Below are positions 36,601 to 47,714 of a stretch of 64,000 nucleotides of DNA, piece after piece. Made by a program: the position numbers and the translations under genes. The first letter of the stretch is position 1. Each line of letters begins with the position of its first letter. The stretch lies in the NCBI RefSeq assembly GCF_024198215.1, contig NZ_JAKCFA010000011.1, positions 62,001 to 126,000 of the forward strand, in the 5' to 3' direction. This stretch comes from Myxococcus qinghaiensis. GTDB taxonomy: Bacteria > Myxococcota > Myxococcia > Myxococcales > Myxococcaceae. The notes beneath the pieces are model-generated. The model was not told the DNA's origin. It did no database searches and saw only the letters and a program-made list of their open reading frames with translations.

Positions 36601-39600
36601 CAGGCGCACGGTGCCATCCAGCGCCTCGGTGTCCGTGGGACGCAGCTCCAACACGCGCTTCCACGACGTCAGCGCCTCGGAGGGCTCGCCCAGGTCCGTC
36701 TGCAGTCGCGCCAGGGTCCGGTACAGCTCGGCCCGCGCGGCGTCACCTGCCTTGGGGGCGACTTCCATGATGACCGCACCCAGCTCTTCGGGAGCCTCGG
36801 CCCGGTCCACCAGCGACGCGCACAGCTCCAACGAGCGCAGGTCGTCTGGCAGCTCGCGCAATGCGCGAGTCGCCGCCAGGAAGCCCATCTCCGCGTTCTC
36901 CAGCGGGCCGGCATACATCTCCGCGATGCGACGCAACAGCGCCGCGCGCTCCTGCGGCACCGCCTCCGCCGACACGCGGGACTCCAGCATCTCCACCTGC
37001 TTCAGGTGGTTGCCCACCGCGACGAACACCGGCTCCAGCGTGCTGGCGGCGGCGCCTCGCAGCGGACTCTCCGAGCGGGCCATCTCCTCCAGCGCGCCCA
37101 CCGCGCCCGCATGTCCCGCCCGGCGCGCCAGCACCGCCTGGTACAGCTCCAGGGCACCGCGCGGGTCATCCAGGCGCGAGAACTTCAGCCGGCCCAGGCG
37201 CACGCGCAGGTCGGAGGCTTCTTCCTGCGCGCCCCGCGCGTCCGCGAGCTGGGTCTCCCGCTCGATGTGCTGCGCCAGCTCCGGCCAGCGCTCCATGTCC
37301 GCCAGCACGCGGCCCAGCAGCTTGATGGCGTTCGCGTTCTCCGGCCGCAGCGCCAGGACATCGCGGTACGCCTGCGCCGCCAGCGCCTTGTCCGCCAGCG
37401 TCTCCTCGGCGAGGTGCGCCAGCTCGAACAGGAGGTTCACCTGCGACGCCGCGTTCGGCTCCGCCGCCACCTGGCGCCGCATGACGAGCGCCAGCTCACG
37501 GTGCGCGCCGGTGCGACGGTGGACTCGGGAGATGGACTCCAGCACCGACTTGTTCTTCGGGTCCCTCCGGCTCACCTCCTCCAGCGCCCGGACCGCCAGG
37601 TCGTAGCGCTTGAGTCGGTTGTCGTAGAGCGTCGCCAGTCGTCGCCACAAGTCGCCCGCGAGCGGCTCCTGTGTGTCGCGCTCCAGCTGGTCCTCGTAGG
37701 CGCCAGCGACCTCCTCGAACGAACCGGAGTCGGCCGCCAGCCGCTCCAGCTCGTCCCGCACGGAGGTCTCCTGCGGGAACTCGTTGAAGGCCCGCAGCCG
37801 CGCGACGAACGCGAGCGAGGTCTGCCCCAGCGCCTCGCGCAGGGTGGCGATCTCCTGGATGTGCTCCAGCCGCCGCTCCGGCGCGACGCCGTGCAACAGC
37901 ACCTCCAGCACCTCCACCAGCTTTCGCGTGTCGTTCAGGCCGCGATAGACGGGCTCCAGCAGACGCGCCGCCTCCACGCGGGGCCCGTCGTGCGCCATCA
38001 GGCGCTCCAGGCCCGCGACCACCTGGCCGTCACCGGGCGCCAGCTCCAGCAGCCGGCGATACACCGGCAGCGCCTCCGTCGGGCCCACTTCCTTCTCGAG
38101 CAACTGCGCGCGCTTCAGCAGCCAGCCCCGTCGCGCGGCGTCATCCGCGGCGCCCTCGGCGAGCTGCTCCAGCACGTCCGCCTGCTCCACGAACCGCCGC
38201 GCCTTCGCGTACAGCTTCTCCAGCGCGAGCAACCCCTCGGGCACCCTTCGCAGCGCGAGCGCGGAGCGGTACGTCTCGACGGCCCGCGCGTCCTCGCCCG
38301 CGTTGGCGTAGGCCTCGCCCGCCTTGAGCAACAGCCCGACGCGCTCTTCCGCGTCCTGGGAGAGCTGGGCCTGGCGGGTGTAGACCTCGGAGAGGCTCTT
38401 GGCGTTCTGGCCCTTCTCGTACAGCCGGGACAGCGCCTCCAGCGCCTGACGGTCCTGCGGAGCGTCCGCGAGCAGGTTCTTCCAGAGGCGCGCGGCCTCC
38501 TCGGGCTGATCCAACGACTCGCGAATCTCCGCGGCGCGGCGCAGCAGCTCCAACGCCGCCGGGTCGCCTTGCGTGAGTTCCACCGCCGCGGACTCGTAGA
38601 TCTCCGCGAGCACCTCGTGCGAGCCCGTCTCACGCGCCAGGCGCTCCAGGTCGGGACGCACGCCTTCCCGGTCCAACCCCTGCGCGAAGGACTTCACCGC
38701 CGACATGAAGGCCAGCGACGGCTGGCGCATGTCGCGCTCGTAGATTCGGCGAATCTCCCCGGACAGGAGGATCTTCTCCACCGTGAGGGCCGACTCCATC
38801 CGCGCCTCGCGCAGCGCCACGCGGCTGGCATGGTCCCCCACCTGCGCGAGCACCGGGTCCAGCACCTCCAGCGCGGCGCCACTGGCGGGCACCGCCGCCT
38901 TCACCCACGCCTCCAGCGCGGCGCGCGAGCCCGGGTGACCGGAGTCCTCGGAGAGGATGCGCTTGTAGAGGCCCAGCGCCGCGTTCGGGTCGTCCAGCAC
39001 CGTGCGCTGCAGCTCCGCCAGCCGGAAGGAGACTTCTCGTCCCTGCGGGCTCTGCCCCTCCTGGTTGCGGCGCAGCGCCAGCGCCCAGGCCAGGTCCTGG
39101 TGCTTTTCCAGCTCCGTGTAGAGCCTGTCCAACGTCGCCGCGGCCTCACGGCTGGCCGAGTCGCGCTCAGCAATCGCCCGCCACGCCTCTGACGCGCTCT
39201 CCAGGTCCGACAGGCGCGTCTCGTGAAGCAGCGCGGCCTCGCGCAGGAACGCGAGCTGCTCTGCGGGCTCCGGCGACGCGGCGGCCAGCTTCTCCAGCAC
39301 CTCCGCCAACGCGGCCCACTCCTCGCCCGCGCGGTGCAGACGCTGCAAGGCACGGAGGCTGTCCAGGTTGCCCGGCTCCAGGGCCAGCAACGCACGCAGC
39401 GCCTTCACCGCGCCCGCCTTGTCGTCGAGCTTCTTCTCCTGCACCTCGGCCAGCTCGCGCAGCAGCGCGCCGCGCGCGGGGCCCACATCGCCCTCCTCCG
39501 CCAGCTCCGCGAGGATCTCCGCGTAGCTGTCCACCGAGTCCGCGTCCTCCGCCGCCTGACGCGCCGTGGAGCGAAGTCCCGCGTCGCCCGGCGCCAGCCG

Positions 39601-42600
39601 CAGGGCCCGCGCCAGGGCGGCGAACGCCAGCTCCGGCTGTCGCAGGTGCGCCAGATGCACCTGCGCGGCCTGCCGCAGCACCTGCACCCGCGCCGCGTCG
39701 TCCTTCGCCACTTCCGCCAGGACATCCAGCGTGGCCACGAGCTTGCGGTGGTCCTTGGTCCGCTCGAGCGCGGGCACCAGCACGCGCGCCGCCGCCTCGC
39801 GCGCGGGCCCCGAGGCCAGCATCGCCTCCAGCGCCGCGAGCGCATCCGGGTCCGAGGGACGCTGGAGCAGGATGTCCGCGTAGCTCTGCACCGCCTCCGC
39901 GCTGCCGTCCTGCGTGCCCTGCAGCAACTGCGCGCGACGCAGCTTCAGCCGCGACACCTTGTCCGACTCGCCCGCCGACTCCGCCAGGCCAATCATCCGC
40001 GCCAGCGTCTCGCCGAGCTCGCGCGTGCGGCCCGCCTTCTCGTACAGCTCCGCCAGGCGCGGCAGGTGCCGGCCCTCCTCGGCGCCATGCGAGAGCGCGG
40101 AGTTGAGCGCCTCGGCGGCCTGCGCCGGACGGCCCAGCTCCACGTTCAGGTCCACGAGTTGGAGGAGCAGCTCCAGCCGCTCCGCCCCGCGTGCGCCGTG
40201 GATGCGCTTGCGCAGCAGCTCCTCGGCGTCCGCCGAGCGTCCCGCGCGCCCATACAGCCGCACGAGCCGCTGGAGCACCGGGCCCGACTCCGGAGCCCGC
40301 TCCACCGCGGCCTCGAGCGCGGCGATGGCATCCGCCACCAGCCCGCCCTCCTCCGTCAGCGTCGCCGCCTCGGTCAGCAGCGACAGCGCCAGCGTCGGGT
40401 CTTCCGACTCCGTCGCGAGCGTGCGCAGCACCCGGCTCAGCTCCGCGTGCGCGGACAGGTCCCTCGCCAGCCGCAGCGCCTCGGCGCGCGTGGAGTCGTC
40501 CCTCGGGTCCTCGCGCAGCACGCGCACCCGGGTGTCGAAGGCCGCACGGCTGTCCGCGAGCTGCTTCTCGTGGATGCTCGCCAGCAGCGAGAAGAGGCGC
40601 TTGCGCGCCGTCGGCTCCGTCGTGGCCTCCAGCTGCTGCTGGAGCGCCGCCACCTGCCGCTGGTGGTCTCCGGAGCGCCCGTAGTGCGCCGCCAGCGCCT
40701 CGGTGACTTCCTGCGTCCGCACCCCCGCCGCCGCCAGTCGCTCCAGGCCGCCCACCACCACGCCGGTGGACACGTTCTCCGACAACAGGCCCAGGAACAG
40801 GTCCGCCGCGTCCTCCTGACGTCCCAGCCGCTCCGCGTACAGCTTGGCCTGCCGCGCCATCCACTCGTTGCGCTCCAGCTGCGTCTCCGCCAGCGACGCC
40901 AGCCTTCCCGCCAGCGACGCCGCTTCGTCGAAGCGAGACAGCGCCACGCACAGCGCTTGCAGCCGCTGCACCGCGCCCACCTCGTCGGGCGCGAGCTGCA
41001 TCCACTCGCGCACCAGCGGCTCCAGCTCCTCGGGCGCGGCGCCAGCGGCCTCGCGCCGCGTCACCTCCGCCTCCAGCCGGGCCTTCGGGTCATCCGCGAG
41101 CGCCGCGGCTGCCTGCAGCGACTTCACCGCCTCCGCGGCGACCTCGTCACCGGGAAGCCGCGCCAGCACCTCGCGCCACGCGGCCTCCGCGCGCACCGGG
41201 TCCGCCAGCGGTCCCTGTAGCAGCTGCGCCAGGTGCCGCCACAGCGTCGCCGCGACTTCCACCACCGGGGCCGCCTGCGCCGCGCGCTGGAGCGCCAGGG
41301 CCAGCGCTGGCCGGGCATTCGCCTTCTCCGCGTGCTCCACCACCGAGCCGAGCAGCAGCGGACGCGCGGGATCCAACTCGAGCGCGCGCGACAGCACCTC
41401 GAAGGCACCACGCGCGTCGTCCTTCTCCTCGAACATCAGCGCGAGCGCCTCGCAGAAGGCCACCCGCTCCGCCCGGGGACGCGGCGCCAGGAGCGCCAGG
41501 TCCAGGAGCGGCACCACGGCCTCCAGTTCCTCGTCCTCGGCCAACAGTCGCGCCAGTTGGAAGGCCGCCAGCGCATGCGTCGGGTCCAGCTTCAGCGCCG
41601 CTTCCAGGTGCGCGCGCGCCGCCGCGCCGTCCTTCAGCTGCGTCAGGCACAGCTCCGCCAGGCGCAGCCGCATCGAGGCCTGCCCCGGCTTGTCCTTCAC
41701 CGTGGCCAGGTAGCGCTCCAGCACCACCACCGCGTCCGCCGCCCTGCCGCCCTCCAGCAACAGCTCCGCCGAGAGGCTCGCCGCGTCCGCGCGCGACGGG
41801 TCCGCCGCCACCGCCTTCTCGAAGGCCCCCAGCGCGCCCGGCGTGTCGTTCAGCCGGCCCAGCCGCAGCGTGCCCACGCGCAGCCACAGGTCGACCTGCG
41901 CGGAGCGGTCCTTCACCTCGCCCGCCATGGCTTCAATCTGGGCAATCGCCGCCGCGAAGTCGCCGCCGGAGCGCGCGGCCATCTTCTCGATGAGCGACAG
42001 GCCCTCGGGCATGCCCGGCCACAGCAGGAAGCAGCGGTCCAACGCCTCCTTCACCTTGCCGGCTGCTCCCGGGTCGTACCAGGCGAACAGCTTCGCCACG
42101 AGCAAGGACAGCCGGGCGGCGCTCTTCCTGTCGCGCTCCTCCAGCGACATGCTGCGCAGCATCCGCACGCGGTCCCGCCACGTCTGCTCGAAGCGCTGCA
42201 GCGCCCGGGTGGCCTTCTCCACGCGCGCGTTCTGCGGCTCCAACGTCCGCGCGACCTCCAGCACGCGCTGCGCCAGCTCGTGCTCGGTGGGGTCATCCAC
42301 CAGTCGCTCGGCCAGCGCCGCGTACTCCTCGGACATCCCCGCGTCGCCCAGCGCCTCGCGCTCGCGCTCCAGCGCCTCGAAGGCCGTCTGGAAGCGCTCC
42401 TCGGACAAGAGCAACTGCCGCACGCGCCGGAAGATGGCGCGGTCCGACTTGGCCCGCGCCGCGCGCTGCAGGCACAGCACCGCCCTGTCGCGACGGAAGA
42501 GCTTCTGCTCGTAGAGGTCCGCGGCCTTCAGGTAGTGGCCCGCGCTCTCCTCGCCCTGCGTGGAGCTGCCCAGGCGCTCCAGCACGTCCGCGAGCGCCGC

Positions 42601-42909
42601 GGCGTCCTGACGCGACTCATGCAGCCGCTTGAGGCCCCGCAACGCGGGCAGCGGCTCCTTCGCCACCAGCAAGGCGCGCTTGAGCAGCTCCTCGGCGCGA
42701 GGCGCGTTGCGTTGACGCTCGTGCGCCAGCTCCGCGGCACGGCACAACAGGCGCACGGCCTCGTCGGTGGCGACATCGCGCGAGCGACCCTCGTACAGAC
42801 GAATCAGCTCTTCCACGCGGCCGGCTTTCTCCAGGGAGGCCTCGGCTTCGACGAAGCTCCGGTCATCGGACACGCGCAGCGTGGGTCGAGGAGACGTGGG
42901 CTGTTGCAT
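30634..42909 (-). CDS. gltI: Giant TPR gliding motility protein GltI (AgmK)
   Basis: A single frame of 4091 codons, with no signal peptide or membrane segment, so it is predicted to be cytoplasmic. About residues 1-3650 are stacked TPR-like helical hairpins, often in larger units of roughly 100-130 residues built as 'RAxLYxxLAxLxExxLxDxxxALxxYxxxLxxxPxxxxALxxLxxL'. The last about 400 residues differ: they contain [35 protein letters not shown] and [13 protein letters not shown] and look globular. I see no catalytic motif there. It lies between the Arg/Gly-rich gene and gltJ, as in the M. xanthus G2 cluster, where AgmK is a very long TPR protein needed for gliding. The repeats suggest a scaffold under the focal adhesion. 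The start has only a modest CCCTCCCC context. Confidence 0.94.
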   Translation of the reverse strand: MQQPTSPRPTLRVSDDRSFVEAEASLEKAGRVEELIRLYEGRSRDVATDEAVRLLCRAAELAHERQRNAPRAEELLKRALLVAKEPLPALRGLKRLHESRQDAAALADVLERLGSSTQGEESAGHYLKAADLYEQKLFRRDRAVLCLQRAARAKSDRAIFRRVRQLLLSEERFQTAFEALEREREALGDAGMSEEYAALAERLVDDPTEHELAQRVLEVARTLEPQNARVEKATRALQRFEQTWRDRVRMLRSMSLEERDRKSAARLSLLVAKLFAWYDPGAAGKVKEALDRCFLLWPGMPEGLSLIEKMAARSGGDFAAAIAQIEAMAGEVKDRSAQVDLWLRVGTLRLGRLNDTPGALGAFEKAVAADPSRADAASLSAELLLEGGRAADAVVVLERYLATVKDKPGQASMRLRLAELCLTQLKDGAAARAHLEAALKLDPTHALAAFQLARLLAEDEELEAVVPLLDLALLAPRPRAERVAFCEALALMFEEKDDARGAFEVLSRALELDPARPLLLGSVVEHAEKANARPALALALQRAAQAAPVVEVAATLWRHLAQLLQGPLADPVRAEAAWREVLARLPGDEVAAEAVKSLQAAAALADDPKARLEAEVTRREAAGAAPEELEPLVREWMQLAPDEVGAVQRLQALCVALSRFDEAASLAGRLASLAETQLERNEWMARQAKLYAERLGRQEDAADLFLGLLSENVSTGVVVGGLERLAAAGVRTQEVTEALAAHYGRSGDHQRQVAALQQQLEATTEPTARKRLFSLLASIHEKQLADSRAAFDTRVRVLREDPRDDSTRAEALRLARDLSAHAELSRVLRTLATESEDPTLALSLLTEAATLTEEGGLVADAIAALEAAVERAPESGPVLQRLVRLYGRAGRSADAEELLRKRIHGARGAERLELLLQLVDLNVELGRPAQAAEALNSALSHGAEEGRHLPRLAELYEKAGRTRELGETLARMIGLAESAGESDKVSRLKLRRAQLLQGTQDGSAEAVQSYADILLQRPSDPDALAALEAMLASGPAREAAARVLVPALERTKDHRKLVATLDVLAEVAKDDAARVQVLRQAAQVHLAHLRQPELAFAALARALRLAPGDAGLRSTARQAAEDADSVDSYAEILAELAEEGDVGPARGALLRELAEVQEKKLDDKAGAVKALRALLALEPGNLDSLRALQRLHRAGEEWAALAEVLEKLAAASPEPAEQLAFLREAALLHETRLSDLESASEAWRAIAERDSASREAAATLDRLYTELEKHQDLAWALALRRNQEGQSPQGREVSFRLAELQRTVLDDPNAALGLYKRILSEDSGHPGSRAALEAWVKAAVPASGAALEVLDPVLAQVGDHASRVALREARMESALTVEKILLSGEIRRIYERDMRQPSLAFMSAVKSFAQGLDREGVRPDLERLARETGSHEVLAEIYESAAVELTQGDPAALELLRRAAEIRESLDQPEEAARLWKNLLADAPQDRQALEALSRLYEKGQNAKSLSEVYTRQAQLSQDAEERVGLLLKAGEAYANAGEDARAVETYRSALALRRVPEGLLALEKLYAKARRFVEQADVLEQLAEGAADDAARRGWLLKRAQLLEKEVGPTEALPVYRRLLELAPGDGQVVAGLERLMAHDGPRVEAARLLEPVYRGLNDTRKLVEVLEVLLHGVAPERRLEHIQEIATLREALGQTSLAFVARLRAFNEFPQETSVRDELERLAADSGSFEEVAGAYEDQLERDTQEPLAGDLWRRLATLYDNRLKRYDLAVRALEEVSRRDPKNKSVLESISRVHRRTGAHRELALVMRRQVAAEPNAASQVNLLFELAHLAEETLADKALAAQAYRDVLALRPENANAIKLLGRVLADMERWPELAQHIERETQLADARGAQEEASDLRVRLGRLKFSRLDDPRGALELYQAVLARRAGHAGAVGALEEMARSESPLRGAAASTLEPVFVAVGNHLKQVEMLESRVSAEAVPQERAALLRRIAEMYAGPLENAEMGFLAATRALRELPDDLRSLELCASLVDRAEAPEELGAVIMEVAPKAGDAARAELYRTLARLQTDLGEPSEALTSWKRVLELRPTDTEALDGTVRLVASQGKPTELLEVLRRQLAVAEEPARRAAVLFQIGHLQEEQLQDALGALATFRRLLEIKPDDMAALERMEALCQKQERWPELADVLARRIALMPPEAGLELKFRLATVRETRLLDRTGALALYGEVLTVQPNHPGAVGRMEGLVTREPQNLLAVETLLRAFRASGDVPRLAQVIETRVGVSADSFERKALLGELATLRESQGEVELTFLALFRAFKEDPNDGEVRRRLENATDASDSYDELVAAYEEALPRVAEAADAAQVCLKLGQLLESKLRDSDRAVSYYERARTLHVAVQGRALVALDRLYMELQAWPELAGILEALVSTSTEQVERVGYLFRLGQLYQERLDSPDRAAGAYEAILKLEPGHLASARLLESIYEGASASEKLYAILKLQADKVVGPERDRVLAKMAQVSAEGLSDLGGSIELYRELLAKNARNEQAFSALESLYERADRPQDLRELLEGRLAMTLDPREVVRLNERLGRVVYRLLKQPDAAVPYFKAALDRDARNRAVLDTLRELYDETEQREELVGVLRRLIPLQENSEGVKALRLRLAEVLAGMGRREESLDAARRALEVEPHQVQELVRVHALFVSLRAWNDAVRALELKVQVHLGAEEREQAVATYVEVADLWAGPGGKPEQSSGALEKLLELDPSNRTAYERVCDLYRTYNDWRAYATAVDRYMPHFVTDEEKMAALRELARVQEERLGQKDVAFLALCRALQLDASDDSLREEVERLADETGSHEELAAVFEEVADELPRGPLAERLYATLARVHDTRLDDPQAAEAAFRKILEFDPTNATALDGLAAVFHRRGQEREYVVALEQKLEAAGSIEQRKGILKEIARVWDEKLEDPSEAASALLRALELEPDAETLGVLIALYRRQRAWRDVAMALLRARDLADTAEERARIQVEVAGVFERDLSDDDSAVAAYRQALELDPVNREALESLERLHTKLDQPADLLAIYERMLELSEDWREKVRVLFRSASIWEDKYQNPANADVCVEGVLSIDPQNVQAIKVLIRLRRAQARWEDLINAYERQLSLAVSPQEQAELYVDIGNVQYQSLKVVDRAVNSYHAALAADPESRPALHALGNLYERSGNWPFALEMLQKEAELAGQSKDAVELFYRLGKINEDMLMDSGSARSAYQQAIAIDAGHLPSIRALKGIQEQEKDWSGYEQTLRQEAEQTEDPAAKGRALLDVARYHAETREDRDTATGYWEEALKHIPDSIEAARPLADVYIAHEEWATAERMLDIVTRKLSEKAMVEKDAATAADLCRQLYRLGYVAEKLGRRDKALSCYETAYERDATYLPALEGYGNLLVQTRRYEGALKVFQTILIHHREELTDLEVVEVYWQLGDIHAALGQVDRAQNHFEKALAIDPGHEPTLRALVVLMDKAGQFEKSADLRQQLVGVLEDDAKAKVYLDLGRISRDELHDPYMAIDAFTGALKVQPDALEVMDQLYVLLRETRQGQKAADVLARMLALPALASEPHKAKRVWFALGELRRDDLKDVEGATQAFNAALDLDPRFVEAFSSLEAMLGGARQWKQLEENYTKMLGRLPKTPETHVARMALWRALGDLYHQVLKHPEGAVAAYGVAAKGLPDDAVVQEAFADLAGNMPGKEEEAIAALRRALPHTTDARKVCGQLVRLAALRKDYDLAWLAAQAASGLLGEAGEDEKEILSKLGPYAKKKEVAQRPVDDQLWHTQLFHPKSRGPLAELLGLLFAKAGHLYAVPFTQYQLVPKKHRIDVASAQEYHVHHYRYVARLLGMEGVELYSPFLVATRERMAKRSNEPAPEPLVNVELLQTHPPCVRVGGKYFAEQGQKEVYYLLGRALALARPELAFAQYVPAERLEAILQAALNLVVGNVRVAESLHGVEMERRALEKVLTDVDRAALAKAARAWLPTATPQSVRQFLEGAELTASRAGLFVAGEMEPVRRLVQGETGSSFRVAPRNKLKELLVFATSEELHNLRVAVGTHVEVQVRR

Positions 42910-43038
42910 GGGGAGGGCGGGCCTCGGGGGTGAAAATGGAACGCAACGGGGGCGCCAGCCGCCGGACTCTACCGGCCGCGAGCGCCCCCGATCAATCGTG
43001 CAAAACCCGCCAAAGGGCGGGAATCATTGGCCTTCTTG

Positions 43039-44904
43039 CTACTCGGCCGAGGAAGCGTCGGGGGGAACGTCCCCTTCCTCGCCCCCCGCGCCGCCTTCAG
43101 ACGACTCGGCGGAGGCCGGGGCCGCCAGCGGCGTCTCCGGCAGGGCCTTCGCACGCTCCACGCCAGCGGTGTCGTTGAGCTGGGTGTAGAGGGCCACGGC
43201 CTTGTCACGCTGCTGCAGCTCTTCGGCGAGCTGGGCGGCGCGGGGCAGGTTGCCGAGCTTCTCGTGCAGCGGCAGCGCCTTGTCCTTGCGCCCCGCGGCC
43301 TCCCACGCCTCGGCGGAAGCCGCGACGTCGCCCAGCAGCTCCAGCCAACGGGCGCGGCCCGCCGGCTTCTGCTCCTGCTCGGCCCGGGCCAGCTCGCGCT
43401 GCGCCAGCTCCTTCGCCTCTTCGTCCAGCTTCAGCCGCTGCATGAAGTGGAACGCCTTGGGAGGAGGCAGCGTGCCCAGCACCTCCACGGCCTCGCGACG
43501 CTGACCCGCCGCCACGAGCAGCGTGGCCGCGCCCAGCCGGTCCCCACGCTCCACCAGGCTCTTCACCTCGAGCCCGCGGATGCGGTTGGCGCTGGCCATG
43601 TCGCGCGAGCGCTCGTACGCCTTGCGCGCCAGGGTCAGCTTCCCCGCACGCTCGTACGCGAGCGCCGCCTGGTCGAACTGGCGAGCGCGCTCGTACAAGC
43701 GCGCCACGTTCTCGAAGTCGCCCTTGCCGACGTAGTGCTCCATCAGGAGCTCGTAGGCACCGGCCTTCTCCAGCGTGGGAGCGAGCTGATCCGGAGGCAG
43801 CGTGCCCACCAGCCGGCGCGCGGCGTCGTTGTCGCTGCCCGCCAGCGCCGTGCGAAGCGCGCTCTTGAGGTCGCCGCCCGCCTCGAACAGCCGGGTGGCA
43901 TCCGCGAAGCCATTGTTCCGCTCGTGCAGCCGGGCCGCGTCACGCGTGCGGCCCATGCCCTCGAGCTGCTTGGCCTGGTCCTTCCAGTCGCCCGTCAGCT
44001 CCGGCACCGGACGACGCTCGCCCCGCTCCGGACGCTCAGCGCGCTCGGGACGCTCACCGCGAGGCGCCCGCTCCGGACGCTCACGCCGCTCGCCACCCGC
44101 CGCCGCGCCGCGCTCGGGACGCTCACCGCGAGGCGGCCGCTCCCCTCGCTCCGGACGTTCACGCCGCTCACCGCGCTCCGGACGAGCCTCCGTCCGGGCC
44201 GCGGGCGCCGCGGGCTCCTCGACCTCGGGACCCGGCTGACGACCGCTGGCGGCGAAGGCCACCTCGGCGCGCTCCCGGTCTCCCGCCGCGCGCCAGACCT
44301 GTCCCACCAGGAACAGCACGTCCGTCCACGCGTCGAACTTCTCCTTCGCCGGGTCCACCGCGGGCGCCGCCGGAGCAGCCGCCTCGGTCGGAGCCGCCGC
44401 GGCCTCCGGAGCGCCTTCCGCGCCCTCCGCCGGAGCAGCGGCCTCGGCCGGAGCCTCGACCGGAGCAGCACTCGCCTCCGCCGGGGCCGAAGCCTCCGGA
44501 GCGGCCGGCTTGGGCTGGCGCTGCACGCGCAGCATCGTGGTGATGAGCTTGCCGCGCGTGTTGAGGTCCAGGTCCTCCAAAGACTTCAGCCGCATGGGCC
44601 GCAGCGAGCGAACAATCGCCTGCAGCGGGCCCCTCTCGGCCGCGAAGTCCGTCTTGGAGAACGCCTTCTCAAGCGCGTTCAGCTCGGCGATGACGCGCTG
44701 CCCAGGGCCCACAGGCCCCTCGTCGCGTCCACGCCCGCGACCATCACGGCCACGGCCTTCGCCCCGTCCACCAGGGCCACCCGGACCGCCTCGGCCACCA
44801 AAACCACCGCCAGGACCGTCACGGCGCGGGCCCTGACCCGGCGCACCCCCGTCACGACCACGCCCACCCGGGCGCGGCCCACCGCTTCCATTCTCCTGAG
44901 GCAC
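43039..44904 (-). CDS. Arg/Gly-rich helical-repeat protein of the gliding cluster
   Basis: A GTG start with GGGAG at good spacing gives 621 aa; there is no signal peptide, so probably cytoplasmic. Residues about 5-65 are an RGG-like low-complexity run. About 70-130 is a short folded region (AELNALEKAFSKTDF). About 130-180 is Ala/Pro/Glu-rich. About 210-300 repeats RPERGER-type units. The C-terminal half (about 300-610) consists of TPR/SEL1-like helical repeats such as ENVARLYERARQFDQAALAYERAG. It begins 18 bases after the gltH stop and precedes gltI, so it is in the motility operon. M. xanthus has extra genes at this position, but I cannot assign a symbol with certainty. The RGG-like part could bind RNA or promote condensation; that is speculation. 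Confidence 0.85.
   Translation of the reverse strand: MPQENGSGGPRPGGRGRDGGAPGQGPRRDGPGGGFGGRGGPGGPGGRGEGRGRDGRGRGRDEGPVGPGQRVIAELNALEKAFSKTDFAAERGPLQAIVRSLRPMRLKSLEDLDLNTRGKLITTMLRVQRQPKPAAPEASAPAEASAAPVEAPAEAAAPAEGAEGAPEAAAAPTEAAAPAAPAVDPAKEKFDAWTDVLFLVGQVWRAAGDRERAEVAFAASGRQPGPEVEEPAAPAARTEARPERGERRERPERGERPPRGERPERGAAAGGERRERPERAPRGERPERAERPERGERRPVPELTGDWKDQAKQLEGMGRTRDAARLHERNNGFADATRLFEAGGDLKSALRTALAGSDNDAARRLVGTLPPDQLAPTLEKAGAYELLMEHYVGKGDFENVARLYERARQFDQAALAYERAGKLTLARKAYERSRDMASANRIRGLEVKSLVERGDRLGAATLLVAAGQRREAVEVLGTLPPPKAFHFMQRLKLDEEAKELAQRELARAEQEQKPAGRARWLELLGDVAASAEAWEAAGRKDKALPLHEKLGNLPRAAQLAEELQQRDKAVALYTQLNDTAGVERAKALPETPLAAPASAESSEGGAGGEEGDVPPDASSAE
44012..44185 (-). repeat. 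Tandem Arg/Glu/Pro/Gly-coding repeat within the Arg/Gly-rich gene
   Basis: Imperfect units of about 15-30 bases (plus-strand core GCTCGGGACGCTCACCGCGA, seen at 44042 and 44111, with variants between) encode RPERGER and PPRGERPERG. Such an array may vary in copy number between strains. Confidence 0.7.
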
Positions 44905-44922
44905 GTCTTTCTCCCGCTGGAA

Positions 44923-45555
44923 CTAGAACGCGTAGCGAATGTTCGGCGCCACCGCGAACCCGAACGAGCCTCCGGAAACGAGGTAGTTCCCCGTGACCTC
45001 GAGCCCCACGGAAAAGTGGCGCAACCGTGTGTAGTACTCCACTCCGGGCCCGGCAAACACAAGAATGTCGGAATCCGGAAGGAGACGCTTCGGCGAGAAC
45101 ATCGCATAACCCGCGCCTGCGCGGACATAGAACCACGTGCGCTTCACTTCCTGGCTGTCGGCCAGGCCCACCAGACGCGCTCGCAGCACGGCGCCGGGGA
45201 CGAAGGTGGAGAAGTCACCGGACACCGCGCCACCGGACTCGCCGATGTACTCCGCGCTGGTGCGGATGCTGGAGCCCATGATGAACAGGCCCACGGACAC
45301 CCGCTCGCCCAGGTCCACGCCGAACTCCACCTGGGCCATGGGGCCCGAGGAGAACGGCCGGGGCGTCCCCTCCGCCGCGGGGGGATTGGTCAGGAAGAGC
45401 GGACCGCCGAGCAGCGCGAAGTAGAAGCCGCGCTCGATTTCATCGAACGTGACGGCGGGCTTGTCTCCCGTCGCCGTGGAAGGTGGTTGCTGAGCGCTCG
45501 CGGCCACGGGGAGGACGAACACGGCACACAGGGCAATGGAGGCGAGGGCTTTCAT
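44923..45555 (-). CDS. gltH: Gliding motility outer-membrane beta-barrel protein GltH (AgnA)
   Basis: 210 aa. A signal peptide ends in AASAQ. The mature protein has alternating hydrophobic strands (GFYFALLGGPLFL, VSVGLFIMGSS, VLRARLVGLA, WFYVRAGAGYAMF, FSVGLEVTGNYLV, FGFAVAPNIRYAF) and ends in Phe, the usual outer-membrane insertion signal. The size fits a barrel of about eight strands. There are no Cys residues. It lies between gltG and the Arg/Gly-rich gene, the position of the agnA/gltH barrel in M. xanthus. In the gliding model, outer-membrane Glt proteins connect the trans-envelope complex to the cell surface. The symbol rests on context plus topology, since barrels diverge fast. Confidence 0.85.
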   Translation of the reverse strand: MKALASIALCAVFVLPVAASAQQPPSTATGDKPAVTFDEIERGFYFALLGGPLFLTNPPAAEGTPRPFSSGPMAQVEFGVDLGERVSVGLFIMGSSIRTSAEYIGESGGAVSGDFSTFVPGAVLRARLVGLADSQEVKRTWFYVRAGAGYAMFSPKRLLPDSDILVFAGPGVEYYTRLRHFSVGLEVTGNYLVSGGSFGFAVAPNIRYAF

Positions 45556-45657
45556 GCGGTCCTGAGGTTGACGTGGCTCCCACGGGGGACGGGAGCCGGG
45601 GTGACTGCGCGGGCGGCCCCGGGGAAGGGCCGCCCGTGAAGCGGGGGAAGACCGGCG

Positions 45658-47634
45658 CTATTCGCCGGACTGCTTGAAGATGAACGGATAGGTGACGACC
45701 ACCACGCCACCGCCCTTGGGCTCGGGGAACTTCCAGGTGCGCACGCGGCCCGCCACGCACGTCTCCAGCTCCGCGTTGCCCGCGGTGGACTGCGCCACCG
45801 AGGACGACGCCACGGAGCCGGTGGCGGTAATCACGAACTTCACCGCCACCTTGCCGCCCAGCTTGGGGAAGCGGTTGAGCAGGCTCTCGTAGCAGTAGCG
45901 GATCTGCCCGCGGTTCATGTGGATGACCTTGCGGATGAGCTCCTTGTCCAGCGAGCCCATGACCTCCGGCTCGGACGAGGTGATGCCCACGTCGACGCTG
46001 GACTTGCCACCCAGCACGCCCACGCCGGTGCCGTAGCTTCCGGTGCCACCACCGCGGCCCTTGGTGCCGATGCCGCCGATGCCGACGGTGTCACCCGTGC
46101 CGCCACCGCCACCGCCTGAGCCGCGCAGGCCCAGGCCGCCGAAGCCGCCCGAGTTGCCCGCCTTGGCGCCGAACATGTTGCCCATGGCGCTCTTCAAATC
46201 ACCGCCCAGGCCCTTGCTGCCGAACACGGTGGAGATGCCGCCCTTGCCGCCGCCGAAAATCTTGGCGGTCAGCGCGCGGGCCTCGTCCTTCTTGTTCGGG
46301 TCGCCCTTGGGCGCGGTGCGGTTGTTGGTCTTGGGCGCGTCCTTCTTGCCCATCTGACCTTCGTCGCCGCGGCTCTTGGCCGCCATCTCGCCGCTCTTCT
46401 TCGCCTCCTTCTGCTGGTTGAGGCGCTCCAGGAACTTGTTCTTCTGCGTCTCGGGCGGCTTGATGATGAGCTTGGCGATGCGCGCCTGGTTGGCGGACAG
46501 CTCGTCCGCGTACTCGTCACCCTCGCCCGTGCGGTTCATCGCGGTGATGACGAACGCGGTCGCCGCGAAGAACATCACCAGGAAGATGTTGAGCGCGGTG
46601 TAGTCGAGCGACTCGCCCAGCGGCGCGACGACACGCTTGGGCACGGCCTGGAAGGTCGCCTCCATGGTCACGCCGCCCAGGTCCACCCAGAAGAAGTCCT
46701 CCGCGTCGAGCGTGAGCGTGTACGCATCACCCTCGTGCGAGGCCTTGCCGGACTCGAGGACCGCCTTGAGCTCCTGCGTCTCGCCCTTGCGGACCAGCTC
46801 GCCCTTCATCTTCCCCGTGAAGCGCACGACGAAGGACTGCCCGTCCGTGCGCAGCACGTCGAAGGTGGGCGCGCCCAGCTTCGCGTCACCCATGACGAAG
46901 TCGACCCCCGCGGCGGTGCCCACCGTGACGGCGCGCTTGGAGCCAGGGCCGACGAAGAACTCGCCCACCCGCTGGTCACCCCAGGAGAAGCGCAGCGCCA
47001 CACCCTGCGGGCCGCTGGACTTGGAGCGGCGCACGGTGCGAACGCGCGGCGCGGCCTCGTCGGCCGAAGCCTCCGGAGCGTGCTTCGCCTGGGGCGCCGG
47101 CGCGGGCTCTTCCGCTGCGAGGATGGGGCTCTTCTGCGTGGCGGCGACAGAGGCGTCCAGCGCACCCGCGCTCGCGGCGGCGACAGGGGCGGGCATGGAC
47201 GGCTGCTCGGCGGCCTCGGCGGCGGCGGCCTGCGCCAGGCCCGTGGCGGCGCTGGTGCCGGCCAGCACGGGATTCTTCTCCGTGGTGGCATCCGTGCTCG
47301 CGGCGGCGACGGACAGGTTGGCGGCCGCGACGGCGGCGGGGTTCTCCAGCCGGATGGTGGTGGCGCCCACCCGAATCTCGTCACCGAACGTCAAGAGGCC
47401 CTTGTTGACCCGCTTGCTGTTGACGTACGTCCCCTCGACGCTGCCCATGTCGATGATGGACATGGAGCCGTCGCCGGCGACCTCGATGACGGAGTGGATG
47501 CGGCTGACCTTCTCGTCCTCCAGGCACAGGTGCGCCGAGGACAGACGGCCAATCTTGATGATGTCGCGCTCGTAGTCCTTGGTGGCGACCAGTGTGTCGC
47601 CCTTGAAGACCTTGAGTGTCAGGGGAACGGCCAT
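45658..47634 (-). CDS. gltG: Gliding motility protein GltG (PglI): FHA domain, membrane segment, TonB-like C-terminus
   Basis: 658 aa. Residues about 20-90 are an FHA domain with IIKIGRLSSAH and VSRIHSVIE, the Gly-Arg, Ser and His positions for phospho-Thr binding. An Ala-rich linker and a beta-rich region follow (about 200-340). One membrane segment, ALNIFLVMFFAATAFVITA, lies at about 349-368. A charged linker and a long Gly-rich stretch (about 470-555) lead to the AgmX/PglI TonB-like C-terminal domain (about 560-655; GQIRYCYESLL, CVAGRVRTWKFP). The FHA domain is cytoplasmic and the TonB-like part periplasmic. With GltJ it forms the pair of inner-membrane proteins thought to couple the AglRQS motor to periplasmic Glt proteins. 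The FHA domain implies control by a Ser/Thr kinase. Confidence 0.95.
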   Translation of the reverse strand: MAVPLTLKVFKGDTLVATKDYERDIIKIGRLSSAHLCLEDEKVSRIHSVIEVAGDGSMSIIDMGSVEGTYVNSKRVNKGLLTFGDEIRVGATTIRLENPAAVAAANLSVAAASTDATTEKNPVLAGTSAATGLAQAAAAEAAEQPSMPAPVAAASAGALDASVAATQKSPILAAEEPAPAPQAKHAPEASADEAAPRVRTVRRSKSSGPQGVALRFSWGDQRVGEFFVGPGSKRAVTVGTAAGVDFVMGDAKLGAPTFDVLRTDGQSFVVRFTGKMKGELVRKGETQELKAVLESGKASHEGDAYTLTLDAEDFFWVDLGGVTMEATFQAVPKRVVAPLGESLDYTALNIFLVMFFAATAFVITAMNRTGEGDEYADELSANQARIAKLIIKPPETQKNKFLERLNQQKEAKKSGEMAAKSRGDEGQMGKKDAPKTNNRTAPKGDPNKKDEARALTAKIFGGGKGGISTVFGSKGLGGDLKSAMGNMFGAKAGNSGGFGGLGLRGSGGGGGGTGDTVGIGGIGTKGRGGGTGSYGTGVGVLGGKSSVDVGITSSEPEVMGSLDKELIRKVIHMNRGQIRYCYESLLNRFPKLGGKVAVKFVITATGSVASSSVAQSTAGNAELETCVAGRVRTWKFPEPKGGGVVVVTYPFIFKQSGE

Positions 47635-47714
47635 GGGGGCTCCTGCGAAGGGTTGATGCTCTCTCTATGGACAACGCTCGCGCCGGCAGGTTCCCGCCGA
47701 CGCACCGACGCCTG

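Noticed and set aside
32869..39192. A 2107-codon open frame on the plus strand opposite gltI
   Set aside because: It is a mirror of strong GC-rich codon bias in the long TPR gene; its protein is a Leu/Arg/Gln/Val-rich string with no domain. The minus-strand TPR frame is clearly real.
39223..42933. Two further long plus-strand frames (39223-41220 and 41233-42933) opposite the gltI 5' half
   Set aside because: Same antisense bias; Arg/Gln/His-rich low-complexity translation with no signal or motif.
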